Below are positions 34,561 through 43,923 of a stretch of 59,873 bases of DNA, in pieces. Numbering within the stretch: the first letter of the stretch is position 1; each line of letters starts with the position of its first letter. The DNA is taken from assembly GCA_964455285.1 (NCBI GenBank), contig CAYVVG010000019.1, positions 1 to 59,873 of the forward strand, in the 5' to 3' direction. The translations under genes and the position numbers were made by a program. The notes below the pieces were generated by a model, which was given only the letters and a program-made list of their open reading frames with translations, was not told the DNA's origin and did no database searches. The stretch comes from CAIVAT01 sp964455285. GTDB taxonomy: Bacteria > Bacteroidota > Bacteroidia > Bacteroidales > FEN-979.

Positions 34561-37500
34561 TTACCTCGTCTTGATCAGCTTGACCGTTTCGGTGTTGCCG
34601 CCGCTCACGATCTTGACAAAGTAAAGACCGGCGGGCAATTCCGACGTGGTGAATTCATGGCTCTTTTCCCCGGTCATCCGGGTGGTAAGAACCTTTTCTC
34701 CGCGCAGGCTGCAGATCTCCACTGTGACATTTTCAAGCATCCTGTCGCCCTTCTGCACCAGCGTGAAGTTGCCGTTGGTGGGGTTCGGGAAGAGGAGGAA
34801 TGCCGCGCTGGCAGATGCCGGGGCAGTTCCGGCCACGCCGCTAACGGGAGCCGCCATGATCGGGGCATCGCCGCACCAGTTGGTGCCGATATGGCCCCAG
34901 AGATAGCCGCCGCTGAGCACGCGGGTTCCGGGGAGGAACAGGATGTTCACCCCGGCAACCAGTTCCACGCTGCCCCCCGACTGCACCTCAAAGGTGCTGG
35001 TCCCGCCGGCCACAGTGATCGTACCCGTGGCATTGTAACACAGGGACTGTCCGTTGGTCACGGTTCCGGTAGCGGTGACGTTCTGCGGGAGAGCAGAGGC
35101 CTCCACCCGCACATTGTCGAGATACAGGTTATTCCCGTATTGGCTGATGGCGGTAAACCGGATCATGTTGGCCCCGGCCGGCAAGGCAAGGGTCTGGGTG
35201 GCCCATTCCGAAGCAATGGGAACATAGGGATCAGCCACCACTCCCCCCGTGTTGAGGATACCGGTCGCTCCACCGGGCATAGCCAGCAGCAGTGTCCACG
35301 TATTCCCGCCGTCGGTGGAATAGTACACATCCATCTCGTCCACATAAGCCGCATCATAGGTAGCATAGGCATGATCGAATTTCAGCACCGGCTGGTACAA
35401 CCCGGTGGTACTGAACACAAAGGTGTTCAGATCGAAGGTGTTTCCGGCGGTTATATTGTAAAAATTGGCAAACGCCGAGGCGATGCCGGTGCCGTACCCG
35501 CTGGCTGACGTACTCCGCACCCAGGCCGCTGCTGAAGCGGATAACGACCAGCAGACCGGCGGGAAGGTGGTCCCTTCGAATCCCTCGGTGAAGGGCGCCG
35601 GAGTGGTCACACAGGGCACGTTGAAGGTAAAGGGGCCGGCCCACGAGCTGTAGAGCGATCCGCCGCAGAAACTTCTCACGTAATAACTGTAGGAAGCGCC
35701 TGCGCTCAATCCGTTCAGGGTATAGGGATTGGTCACACCGCTGGTGATCATGGTGCCAGTTCCCTGGGTGAAGCCCGACACGCCCCATTCGATCTGCCAT
35801 GCAGTGGTGCCGTTGGCATTCCAGCCCAGGTTGGCGCTGGTGGAGGTGATCCCGGTTGCGGTCAGTGTGGTTGGCACAGGACACAGTTCAAAGGTGGTCA
35901 CGCCGGCAATGTTGCTATTGGCGACACCATTTGAATATTGGGCAGTGATCATGTAATAGTATTGTGTAGTCGCTGCCGTCGACACATCCTGGTAGGTTGT
36001 GCCGGAGATCCCCGGGATGGAGGTGGTCCAGGTTCCGGAGGTGGTTCCGCGATTCACCGTATAATTGGTGAAGGACCGTCCGGGATCGTCGCTGACTGGG
36101 TTCATGTAAGCGCGCATCATCCAGTTGGCGGGGTAATCGATCCAGGAGATCCCCCCGTCGGAAGTATAGGCGCAGCGGTAGTGGTTGCCCGATTGATCGA
36201 CGCCCACCATCGGACCTACGGTGCTACCGGCCGGCCACTGAGCGACCACATAATAGTTCTGGCCCTGGGTGACGGAGAGCGGCGTGGTCAGGTTTTTCAC
36301 GATCCATTGACCCGTTGCGGAGGTTACCGGTACATTGGTGAAGGATTCTACCGGCGCCGCCAGATTGGGAAATCCCCCGTTATCGGGGCAGAGCCGGATC
36401 GATTCCCAGGTGGTGGAGGCGTTGCGTGATTCCACCGAAATGGCGGTCAGCGTTCCGTTGACAGGGATGGTGATCCGGGTATAGAACATCTGGCTGGTGG
36501 TGGTGGGTGAGCCAACCCACAAATGGCTCTCGGCGCCATCGTCATCGTACCGGATCTCGGCGAGCGGCAGCGGCGCCTCCCAGGCCAGGTTCACATAGGG
36601 TCCGATGACCGGCGTGGCGGTCAGGTTCTGAGGACCGTTGAGGTACCCGGTACCGGTGAGGGGATAGGGATATTCGTTTTCGTTGTAAGAAACAACCAGG
36701 TTGGCTGTTTTGATTCCCGTCGAGGTAGGCTTGAAGGTGACCGTGACGGTATAGGACTGTCCCGGTCCGAGATTCACAAAGCCCGTGTTCCCGCTGAGGA
36801 TAAACTGGCTGACATCGGTCCCCTGCAATGAAAGACCGTCAATCGCAAGCGAACCCGATCCGGTGTTCTTGATCCGGAATACCTGCGGAAGGGACTGGAG
36901 CCCCAGGTTCACCGGGTCATAGTTCATCGAGGCCGGGTTGACTCCGAGTTCCGGCCCGGTGGCCACCACGTGGTACTCCAGCTGCAGGGTGGGTTTGTAG
37001 GTGGCATCGTTGTAACCGGCAAATTTGTAGAGGAGGGTCGAACCCCGGACCAGTCCGAATCCGGCCCATCCCGAAGCGATCTGATCCATGATATAATTTT
37101 TCCCGGTGGTATTCAGCAGGGAGTTGATCCATACCGGGGCCGTTCCTCCCCATACGCCGGTCCACAGCGGGGCGCCGTCGCCGCAGTCGCTGTACAGAGT
37201 TGCTCCCGTGGTCGTAATGGGATCGTTGGCCAGGGAAAATATTGCGTTATCCGCCGTCGAAGTTCCCGCCCGGTAGAAGTTGTAATAATTCAGGGTGGCT
37301 TTGGTCACGACCGCATTCAACGGCAGCGAGGAGATGTCGAACTTCATGTACCCGCGGCCCAGGGTATCGCTCACGGCGGTCGAAGTGTTCATCGCCGGTC
37401 CGTTCTTCAGGAAAGATCCGTTGGAGATGTACCCGGTTCCGTTGGTGGCGCTCACGGGGTAAAGGGTGACGGCATACTGCTCGAGCGTGGTGAAGTTCAG

Positions 37501-39384
37501 CGGACCCATCCACGGGCTGTAGTTGCCGACCCCGCACACCTGCCGCACATACACATCGTAAGAGGTGAGGTAGTTCAGGCCGGTCAGGTTCTGCGAGGTT
37601 ACATACCCCGGAATGATGGTGCCTGTACCCACCGCATGTCCGGCGAGTCCGTAGTCGATCTGCACTTCGGGCGCCCCGTTCCAGTTGATGGTAGCCGCCT
37701 GGCCCGTGATGTTGGTCGCCGAAAGCCCCGAGGGGGCAGGGCAGGCCGACTGGATCACCGTGAGGGTGACCGGAACGTCGAGTTGCGGCATGGTCGGATC
37801 GTTGCTCAGGAAGCGGATGATTGCCTGGTGGGCGCCCACTTCCAGGTTGGTTGAGTTGAAGGTGACGGTGAGCGGCTGGCTGCCTCCTGGCGTGACGGTG
37901 CCCGATGCCGGTGAAACAGAGAGCCACTGGGGCATGAGCGTTCCGTTGAGGTTCCCGCGGATGTTCCAGTTGTAATTCAGCGCCGGATTGGTGCTGAGGT
38001 GGGACCAGCCCACGCCGGTACTTAAAAAGTCTCCGTTCGGGTCGGCCGGGCCGGCATCGGTTCCCGGAATGAAAATGCTTGCTTCGGCCTGGGTGAACTG
38101 GTACCCGATCCAGAGATCCTGCCCGGTGACCAGGACGGGGGTGGTGAGTACGATGTTATTCCACGAATCCGCCGTCGGAGTAAAGGTTTGCGAGGAGAGC
38201 AGGACCCCGGGCTCATAGTCGGTTCCCATTCCGAAAATCTTGACTGTCATCAGGTTGCTCGCAGTTGCGTTCAGGTCGTTGATATACACATCGACCGATT
38301 CCAGGTACAGTCCGGCATTGGGTAGAGTCATGTTGTTGGGAAACCGGGCGGCTACAGTGATCGTGGAGGGTGGAGTCCCCCATCCGATGGCGCTGTAATT
38401 ATCTCCATCATAATGCAGGACAGCCGTCGCTCCCGGGGCATCGGTGGGCGGGTTGGCAGCCCCGGTGGAAGGGTTGGGGTCGGCCGAGCACAGGTGCAGG
38501 CTGCCTTTCTGCGAAGGGACCGAAGGTTCGATCAGGGCGGCCCGGTTGACCACCGGGGCGTCGGAGTTCAGGATGATGTTGGTGGAATAGACCAGGTTCA
38601 CCACCCCGGTATCGGAAACGGTGAGTTGCTGGGTGGTGATCTGGCCGATCTCCTGGCTCGCCGTCATCGAGGTAGGTGAAACGGCGATCTTCGGATCATT
38701 GGCAGCCACATAGGAGGTATAGGACACATCATCAAAATAGAATTTTGGAATTTCACCGGATCCTGTAAATTCACCGGCAAAGAGGTCAACACCGCCAAGT
38801 TGGTTGGTACCTGTGGTACCCGACGCCTGGTAATGGAATGGCCAGCCGCGGAGGAAGGTGCCGTTCAGAAACAGCTGGATGGTGTCATTGTCGATATCGA
38901 TCAGGTGTTTCACCTCGAACCAGGTGGCTTTGGGATAGGAATACGTAGTGGTCACACCTCCCGCTTCGAGCGACATGGTGCCGTTGGTGCGGAAATAAAC
39001 TTCAAACGCCCATTGGGTTCCGGGCGACTGGTAATGCTGGAAGTTGTAATATCCGCAATACCCGGTTCCTACGTACATCATCCATTTCACTTCATAGGCC
39101 CCGGAAGTTTTGTTTCCAAGCTTCCAAATCTGGTCGGTGGCGGTAAGACCGGTCACGTCGCAAAGGACCGATTTGGTGCCGCTGTAGGCAACATCGGTGC
39201 TGATCTGTCCGTCTTCGCCTCCACCGGTAGCGCCGCTCCAGGTGGTCCACCAGGTTATACTCTGGGCGGCCAGAAAACCGCCTGTCGTGTAGGACTCAAA
39301 GTTGTCGGTATAGGGTAACGTGCCCTGGGCACTGGCGCCCAGCCAGAAGAGCACGGAAACCAACATAAGTAATACTTTTCTCAT
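34561..39384 (-). CDS. T9SS-secreted multidomain protein (concanavalin-like, ASH, FN3, MAM-like)
   Basis: 1607 aa. The signal peptide is MRKVLLMLVSVLFWLGASAQ. An N-terminal concanavalin/LamG-like domain (about residues 22-230; DNFESYTTGGF, WFEVKHLIDIDNDTIQLFLNG) is followed by BACON/ASH-like domains (KIAVSPTSMTAS..., LSVSPASGTVTPGGSQPLTVTFNS), FN3 modules (YDVYVRQVCGVG) and a DNRLRE/CBM96-like domain (GYMKFDISSLPLNAVVTKATLNYY). Then come an ASH domain (VFRIKNTGSGSL), further FN3 modules and a MAM-like domain (APFTEGFEG...YLDNVRV) closely matching the 29612-34228 protein. The two-Cys pre-sorting module and a type A sorting domain (LFPNPTNGNFTL, GLYFVKI, KLIKTR) end it. A ligand-binding or matrix role is inferred. 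The ATG begins at the signal peptide. Confidence 0.9.
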   Translation of the reverse strand: MRKVLLMLVSVLFWLGASAQGTLPYTDNFESYTTGGFLAAQSITWWTTWSGATGGGEDGQISTDVAYSGTKSVLCDVTGLTATDQIWKLGNKTSGAYEVKWMMYVGTGYCGYYNFQHYQSPGTQWAFEVYFRTNGTMSLEAGGVTTTYSYPKATWFEVKHLIDIDNDTIQLFLNGTFLRGWPFHYQASGTTGTNQLGGVDLFAGEFTGSGEIPKFYFDDVSYTSYVAANDPKIAVSPTSMTASQEIGQITTQQLTVSDTGVVNLVYSTNIILNSDAPVVNRAALIEPSVPSQKGSLHLCSADPNPSTGAANPPTDAPGATAVLHYDGDNYSAIGWGTPPSTITVAARFPNNMTLPNAGLYLESVDVYINDLNATASNLMTVKIFGMGTDYEPGVLLSSQTFTPTADSWNNIVLTTPVLVTGQDLWIGYQFTQAEASIFIPGTDAGPADPNGDFLSTGVGWSHLSTNPALNYNWNIRGNLNGTLMPQWLSVSPASGTVTPGGSQPLTVTFNSTNLEVGAHQAIIRFLSNDPTMPQLDVPVTLTVIQSACPAPSGLSATNITGQAATINWNGAPEVQIDYGLAGHAVGTGTIIPGYVTSQNLTGLNYLTSYDVYVRQVCGVGNYSPWMGPLNFTTLEQYAVTLYPVSATNGTGYISNGSFLKNGPAMNTSTAVSDTLGRGYMKFDISSLPLNAVVTKATLNYYNFYRAGTSTADNAIFSLANDPITTTGATLYSDCGDGAPLWTGVWGGTAPVWINSLLNTTGKNYIMDQIASGWAGFGLVRGSTLLYKFAGYNDATYKPTLQLEYHVVATGPELGVNPASMNYDPVNLGLQSLPQVFRIKNTGSGSLAIDGLSLQGTDVSQFILSGNTGFVNLGPGQSYTVTVTFKPTSTGIKTANLVVSYNENEYPYPLTGTGYLNGPQNLTATPVIGPYVNLAWEAPLPLAEIRYDDDGAESHLWVGSPTTTSQMFYTRITIPVNGTLTAISVESRNASTTWESIRLCPDNGGFPNLAAPVESFTNVPVTSATGQWIVKNLTTPLSVTQGQNYYVVAQWPAGSTVGPMVGVDQSGNHYRCAYTSDGGISWIDYPANWMMRAYMNPVSDDPGRSFTNYTVNRGTTSGTWTTSIPGISGTTYQDVSTAATTQYYYMITAQYSNGVANSNIAGVTTFELCPVPTTLTATGITSTSANLGWNANGTTAWQIEWGVSGFTQGTGTMITSGVTNPYTLNGLSAGASYSYYVRSFCGGSLYSSWAGPFTFNVPCVTTPAPFTEGFEGTTFPPVCWSLSASAAAWVRSTSASGYGTGIASAFANFYNITAGNTFDLNTFVFSTTGLYQPVLKFDHAYATYDAAYVDEMDVYYSTDGGNTWTLLLAMPGGATGILNTGGVVADPYVPIASEWATQTLALPAGANMIRFTAISQYGNNLYLDNVRVEASALPQNVTATGTVTNGQSLCYNATGTITVAGGTSTFEVQSGGSVELVAGVNILFLPGTRVLSGGYLWGHIGTNWCGDAPIMAAPVSGVAGTAPASASAAFLLFPNPTNGNFTLVQKGDRMLENVTVEICSLRGEKVLTTRMTGEKSHEFTTSELPAGLYFVKIVSGGNTETVKLIKTR

Positions 39385-39631
39385 GGTTTTTTGTTTTTGG
39401 TGAATAACTAAACCTGCATTAGGAACATATATTGAGTAATTACTGATCCCGTGATGAAACTTCTTGTTCTATGAGTGACAGATTCACTGACCGTTACTCC
39501 TCTCAGGTTGCGGCCGGGTCAAAGGGTTTAAAAGGGTTATGGAATGATGATGGTAAAAATACGAAAATTAGATTCACCAAGCAACTTATGGAAGTTTTAA
39601 CTTTTTTTAACAATCCCGGCCCGGGCCAAAT

Positions 39632-39668
39632 AAAAAGCCGGCCCCGTAAAAACGGCAGCCGGCTTTTT
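39632..39668 (-). terminator. Rho-independent terminator of the 1020-aa gene unit
   Basis: AAAAAGCCGGC...GCCGGCTTTTT hairpin with CCCCG/CGG in the loop. It lies 277 bp beyond the stop codon because a palindromic element sits in between. Confidence 0.85.
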
Positions 39669-39718
39669 ATGGATGATTGCAGATTAAGAGATTGACGATT
39701 GATTCTTCAATGACTGAG

Positions 39719-39897
39719 CCCCCTCCGAAAAGTCAATCTACCCACCCCTAGCCCCTCCCTACCAGTAGGGAGGGGAATAACCGATACGACCATATTAAAG
39801 ATTATCAATACTTTATGCAGCACCTTATAACACCCCTCCCTTGCAAAGGGAGGGGCCGGGGGTGGGTAGATCACGGCAACGGCACTTTTCGGAGGGG
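39719..39897. repeat. 179-bp nested palindromic element
   Basis: Outer arms CCCCTCCGAAAAGT and ACTTTTCGGAGGGG are perfect 14-bp inverted copies. Inside are CTACCCACCC and GGTGGGTAG, then two GCCCCTCCCT/AGGGAGGGG hairpins. It has no coding capacity and is flanked on both sides by ATTGA-type tract, so it looks inserted within that tract. Confidence 0.8.
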
Positions 39898-39944
39898 ACT
39901 CATCACTCAATCTGCAATCTGCAATCCCTTAATCGTCAATTCTA

Positions 39945-42900
39945 TTACCTTGTCTTGATCAGTTTGATCGTTTCCGAATAGTTTTCCCCGGTGATCCTGA
40001 CAAAATAGATTCCCATGGGCAGTCCGGAGGTCACAAATTCACGGCTCTTCTCCCCGATCATGCCTGAAACCAGCACCTTTTCGCCCTGTGTGGTATAGAT
40101 CTCCACGGTGACGTTGCCGGGCACCTCTTCGCCTTTCAGCACCAGCGTAAAGTTGCCGGAGGTAGGGTTGGGGAAGAGGGAGAATCCGGCTTTTTCCATG
40201 CTCCGGGTACCCTCGTTGTTGTTGGAAGCAACCACCGATTTGGTCAGGGTGACCCCGTTGCAATAGGTCCCGTCGGAAATTTTTGCAACCAGGGAACCGT
40301 CCAGGTTGACTTTCGTTCCAGGCAACATCGTGATCTTCTGCCCCGCGATCAGGGTGGCACTGCCAAAGGCATTGACGGTGAACGGGGTGGATTCGCCCCC
40401 TACCGTGATCGTGTTGGTGGCGTTGTAGCAGGGGTTTTCTTCCTCATTCACAACACCGGAAACATTGATATTCGAAGGGATGGAAGAATAAGGAATGGCG
40501 AAACCGGTCAATTCGGCCCCACCTTCAAAATCGCCGATCTTGGTCACGGCACCGGTGGTTTTATTCACCCAGCCCAGCCATCCGGAACTTCCATAGGCGG
40601 CCATGTAGAGCTCCCCGCTCTCCCGGTCGAACTCCATGTCCTGGGCGTAACTGGCTGAGAACCCTAGAGAACCGATGATCGTGAAGGCCCCTGTCGCCAG
40701 GTTCACCGTTCCGAGATTGTCGGCATTCACATCGACCGAATAACATACTCCCTCGTTGTTGATCGCAAGGTTGATCAGCAGCACGCCGGGAGTGGAGCCA
40801 ACGAGGGTGGTCGCTCCGGTTGTCTTGTTGATGGTATAGAGTTCGGAGGAGGTGGTGGCGCTGTTATAGCCGACACCATACATGGTATGATCGGCCGGGT
40901 TGTACGACAACCCGTTCATCGAAGCACCCATGGTTCCGACCACGGTTCTTGCTCCCGTTGTGGTGTTCAGGGTGATGAAGCCATATGGAGCGATGGTATC
41001 GTAAACGGTGCCATACCAGCTCCCGTCGGCCCAGGTACCTCCGGCAACGAACCACATGGAACTCTGATCGGCCAGCGAGGTAAGCGCTCCCGGGGTATGC
41101 AGGTTGAAGGAGGTCGGTCCCTCGGGGTCGGTCCCTGAACCGGGGAAGGCATTGTAGGCATAAACCTGTTTGTTCAGGTTCAGCACCTTCAGCGGTTGCG
41201 TTTTGCAGTTGTTGGTCGGATCCAGGTCGGCCAGGTTGGTGCACACATTCACGGTGTAATCTCCCAGGGTGCTGATCCACTGGTCGAAACTGACCTGGGC
41301 GGTCGCGCCGGAGGCAAGGGCGGTGACCGTTTTTGTCGAGTTGTAGTTCGAACCGATGGTCATGGTCACGGTGAAGGTTTCGGTGTTGGCCCCGTAATTC
41401 TTGACCGTCGCCTGCGGTACCATCACGCCCGTGGTAACGATATTGCCGAAATCGATAGAGGTTGTCCCGACATCATCGGCAAGCAGGGTGGCCCCGCCGA
41501 TCACAGCTTCGATGAGAAACTTGTAGTCGGCGCCAAAAAGGGCAGGCGTTCCGCCGGTGATGTCGAAACCATAGAATGCATCTGCCCGGTATGGACTTTC
41601 CGACATGCATCCGATCGGGTACCACTGGACGGTTCCGCCGGTCGGCTGTGCAAGTCCGACGAAAAAATCTTCATTGTTGAATGCGGGGGGCGTGGCAAAC
41701 GTGAACTCCTTGTTGGTCCCGAGGTCCCCGGTAGCGATCACCAGGTTGTCGGACTGGGCGACGATGGCGCCGGCGCTATTCAGAACGACCGCATAGACTG
41801 TATTTCCGGCATTGGCCGTATAGTTGTAGATAAAGATGTTGGCCCCGGAGATGCTCCCAACCCCGTTCATATGGAACTTGTTCGCAAAGATCCCTCCCGC
41901 GCCTGTATAGGTATATCCGTACCCGGTGGAAGGAGCCGGTGTGAAGGCATATCCGAACAGGTTATTGTTGATGTTGACCGGGATGGTCTTAGTGTTATTA
42001 GCCAGGTAAGTTTCCCCCGTTCCGGCCGAAACAGTCACCGTAACGTTGTCGTTTTCCTGGTTAGCCGGCGTCCAGGGGGCGAAACTGACAACTGTGGCTG
42101 CACCGCCTGCCAGCGCGGTGACCGTCTGGGTATTGGTGTAACGAACGGCCGAGGTCGCCTGGTCGGTGACCGTCAGGGTTACCGTGAAGGTTTCAGCGGC
42201 CGCTGAGACATTCACCACACGGGCCGTGACCGGGGTGGGGGCGCCGTAAGGCAGCGGGCATTTTTCCATGGCGTATACATTGGTCACCTGGAGCACATCG
42301 GTGAGGGAGTTGTTGGCAAACTGGGTCGCCGGGCGCCAGTCGGAAACAACCAACGTGGTCGGCAGGGAACTGGTGCTTCTAGCACCATACAATCCGCTAA
42401 GCAGCGAGGTATTGCAGTTGGCGACCAAGGCTCCTGTACCCACTGTTCCCGGGTTTGAGAATTCCCAAGCCACATACACACCGCCCCCCGTGTAGGTAAA
42501 GGGGGATCCTCCGGAAAAATTCACGAGGTAAGATCCCGCAGTGATGGGAACCGTCCAGGAAGCGATGTCGCTGACCAGGGTAAAACCGGCGGTGGTCCAT
42601 GTAGCCCCCAGCGTATAAGTAACGTCGGTGGTGTTTTTCAGCCAGACTTTAAAGTTTCCGGTCTGATTGGTGGTCCCAGCCGTCAGGATCAGAAATCCAA
42701 TGGCATCGACCGTAATTCCGGAGGGAAATCCGCTCGCAGCCATTTCGGCCGGTCTGATCAGGTATTCGGTGCGCTGGTAATTCCAGGTATTCCCCGGGCA
42801 ACGCGTATTGGCCGATGTGGCGCCCAAACCGGGCAGGGCCCACACGGTCATTGCATCCGTTTCATTTCCGACAGTCTGTCCGGTGGAAACTTCGGTACCG

Positions 42901-43007
42901 GCAGGCACCCCTCCGTCGGAAGGCAACGGGCACCGGACAGCCTTTTGCGCGATTCCTGATCCTGCGACCAGCATCAGGGCCAGCAGATAATAGATCTTTC
43001 TTTTCAT
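39945..43007 (-). CDS. T9SS-secreted protein with CARDB-like domains and beta-propeller
   Basis: 1020 aa from ATG 43007, which starts a signal peptide (MKRKIYYLLALMLVAGSGIAQ). The upstream in-frame extension to 43100 is AT-rich leader. Domains, in order: a jelly-roll-like region (about residues 50-220), a CARDB-like domain (TARVVNVSAAAETFTVTLTV), a domain with YTGAGGIFANKFHMNGVG, a second CARDB-like domain (VKNYGANTETFTVTMTIG), and a propeller of about 230 residues (ITLNTTTGARTVVGTMG, TVNLATGAFTIIGSLG, VNKTTGAVTKIGDF). The two-Cys pre-sorting module and sorting domain (LFPNPTSGNFTL, GIYFVRI, KLIKTR) end it. It is the first of the five tandem T9SS genes on the minus strand and lies just downstream of the interrupted methyltransferase gene. 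The binding target is unknown. Confidence 0.9.
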   Translation of the reverse strand: MKRKIYYLLALMLVAGSGIAQKAVRCPLPSDGGVPAGTEVSTGQTVGNETDAMTVWALPGLGATSANTRCPGNTWNYQRTEYLIRPAEMAASGFPSGITVDAIGFLILTAGTTNQTGNFKVWLKNTTDVTYTLGATWTTAGFTLVSDIASWTVPITAGSYLVNFSGGSPFTYTGGGVYVAWEFSNPGTVGTGALVANCNTSLLSGLYGARSTSSLPTTLVVSDWRPATQFANNSLTDVLQVTNVYAMEKCPLPYGAPTPVTARVVNVSAAAETFTVTLTVTDQATSAVRYTNTQTVTALAGGAATVVSFAPWTPANQENDNVTVTVSAGTGETYLANNTKTIPVNINNNLFGYAFTPAPSTGYGYTYTGAGGIFANKFHMNGVGSISGANIFIYNYTANAGNTVYAVVLNSAGAIVAQSDNLVIATGDLGTNKEFTFATPPAFNNEDFFVGLAQPTGGTVQWYPIGCMSESPYRADAFYGFDITGGTPALFGADYKFLIEAVIGGATLLADDVGTTSIDFGNIVTTGVMVPQATVKNYGANTETFTVTMTIGSNYNSTKTVTALASGATAQVSFDQWISTLGDYTVNVCTNLADLDPTNNCKTQPLKVLNLNKQVYAYNAFPGSGTDPEGPTSFNLHTPGALTSLADQSSMWFVAGGTWADGSWYGTVYDTIAPYGFITLNTTTGARTVVGTMGASMNGLSYNPADHTMYGVGYNSATTSSELYTINKTTGATTLVGSTPGVLLINLAINNEGVCYSVDVNADNLGTVNLATGAFTIIGSLGFSASYAQDMEFDRESGELYMAAYGSSGWLGWVNKTTGAVTKIGDFEGGAELTGFAIPYSSIPSNINVSGVVNEEENPCYNATNTITVGGESTPFTVNAFGSATLIAGQKITMLPGTKVNLDGSLVAKISDGTYCNGVTLTKSVVASNNNEGTRSMEKAGFSLFPNPTSGNFTLVLKGEEVPGNVTVEIYTTQGEKVLVSGMIGEKSREFVTSGLPMGIYFVRITGENYSETIKLIKTR

Positions 43008-43135
43008 AGTTACAATTGTTTGGTTAAACGAGTAGATGATGGTTGGCTGAAAAGTCTTTTCTAGGTGAAAAGTCAGTAAATGTAGATAAATATCATCCAC
43101 ATCCTACACCCTAACAAAATAAAATTTGGAAATGT

Positions 43136-43896
43136 TCAACCCGGCAACAGCGTCTCCAGGTAATGCGTACCCATGCCGAACAGTGATTTCAGGGCCCCGA
43201 TCTGCTCGAGGAAGCGCTCAGGACGACGGGTTTGCGACGGGGTCTTCCGTCCGACGATCATGACGTTTTTCGGGGTATGTTCCGTAGAGATGAACTCCAG
43301 GACCCGGGTCCGGTAGCCGGCGGCCTCGAGGATCAGGGCGCGGATCGCATCGGTGACGATCTCGGCCTGCCGTTCTTCGAGGATGCCGTGGCGCGTGACA
43401 GGGTCCATCGCCCCTCCCTTGCCGAACTCTTTTCTAACCTGTTTGTGGCAGCAGGGAGCGCATACGATCAGGGAAGCCCCGGCGGTGATCCCCCGGAAGA
43501 TGGCGTCGTCGGTGGCCGTGTCGCAGGCATGCAGAGCGATGAGGATGTCGGGTTTTTCGAGTGGCGCATCGAGGATCGATCCGGTGATAAACTCCAGGCC
43601 CTTGAATCCCGCGTCGCGGGCGATCCGGTTCGACAGTTCCACCAGTTCCTTCCTTGCCTCCACCCCGGTCATCACCGGATCCTGCCCTGTGATGCGCAAC
43701 AGGTATTCATACAGAGCGAAGGTCAGGTAACCTTTTCCCGAACCCATGTCGGTCACCCGGACCGGGCCGGTCAGTTTCATCTCCGCGATCACGGGTCCCA
43801 GGATCTCGAGGTATCGGTTTACCTGCAGGTACTTGTCGTTCATCCCCGGGCGGATTTCGAAATGGGCATTGAGAATTCCCAGCTCCCTGAGCCAGG
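43136..43896 (-). pseudogene. C-terminal half of interrupted SAM-dependent methyltransferase gene
   Basis: This is the catalytic half of a class I SAM-dependent methyltransferase. SAM-binding motif I is DMGSGKGYLTFALYEYL, followed by IALHACDTATDDAIF and CAPCCHKQVR, as in the Methyltransf_32-like proteins of about 390 aa common in Bacteroidota. The segment before ATG 43843 is coding-like in the same frame (WLRELGILNAHFEIRPG) but is cut at 43896 by the mobile element. The N-terminal half is at 49527-49946. Deleting the element and one 8-bp duplicate joins 140 and 251 codons in frame. The C-terminal half could still be translated from ATG 43843 (235 aa) if a transcript reaches it. The substrate (RNA, protein or small molecule) is not evident. 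Confidence 0.9.
43889..43896. repeat. Target-site duplication, left copy (GAGCCAGG)
   Basis: GAGCCAGG directly abuts the left inverted repeat and is repeated at 49527-49534 beyond the right inverted repeat. Eight bases is in the range known for IS1-family insertions. Confidence 0.9.
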
Positions 43897-43923
43897 GGTA
43901 GTGTCTCAGTTTGGAAAATATTT

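Larger units (their letters stand above)
39385..39944. other. 560-bp intergenic region with repeats and terminator
   Basis: No convincing gene. 39385-39631 is AT-rich upstream DNA of the 1607-aa gene, with no clear promoter that I can see. Beyond it lie a terminator (39632-39668), two ATTGA-type tracts (39672-39716 and 39903-39944) and a 179-bp nested palindrome between them. Confidence 0.7.

Noticed and set aside
43136..43843. An intact 235-aa methyltransferase gene
   Set aside because: Conserved coding sequence continues upstream of ATG 43843 to the element border, and the N-terminal domain is found on the other side of the insertion.
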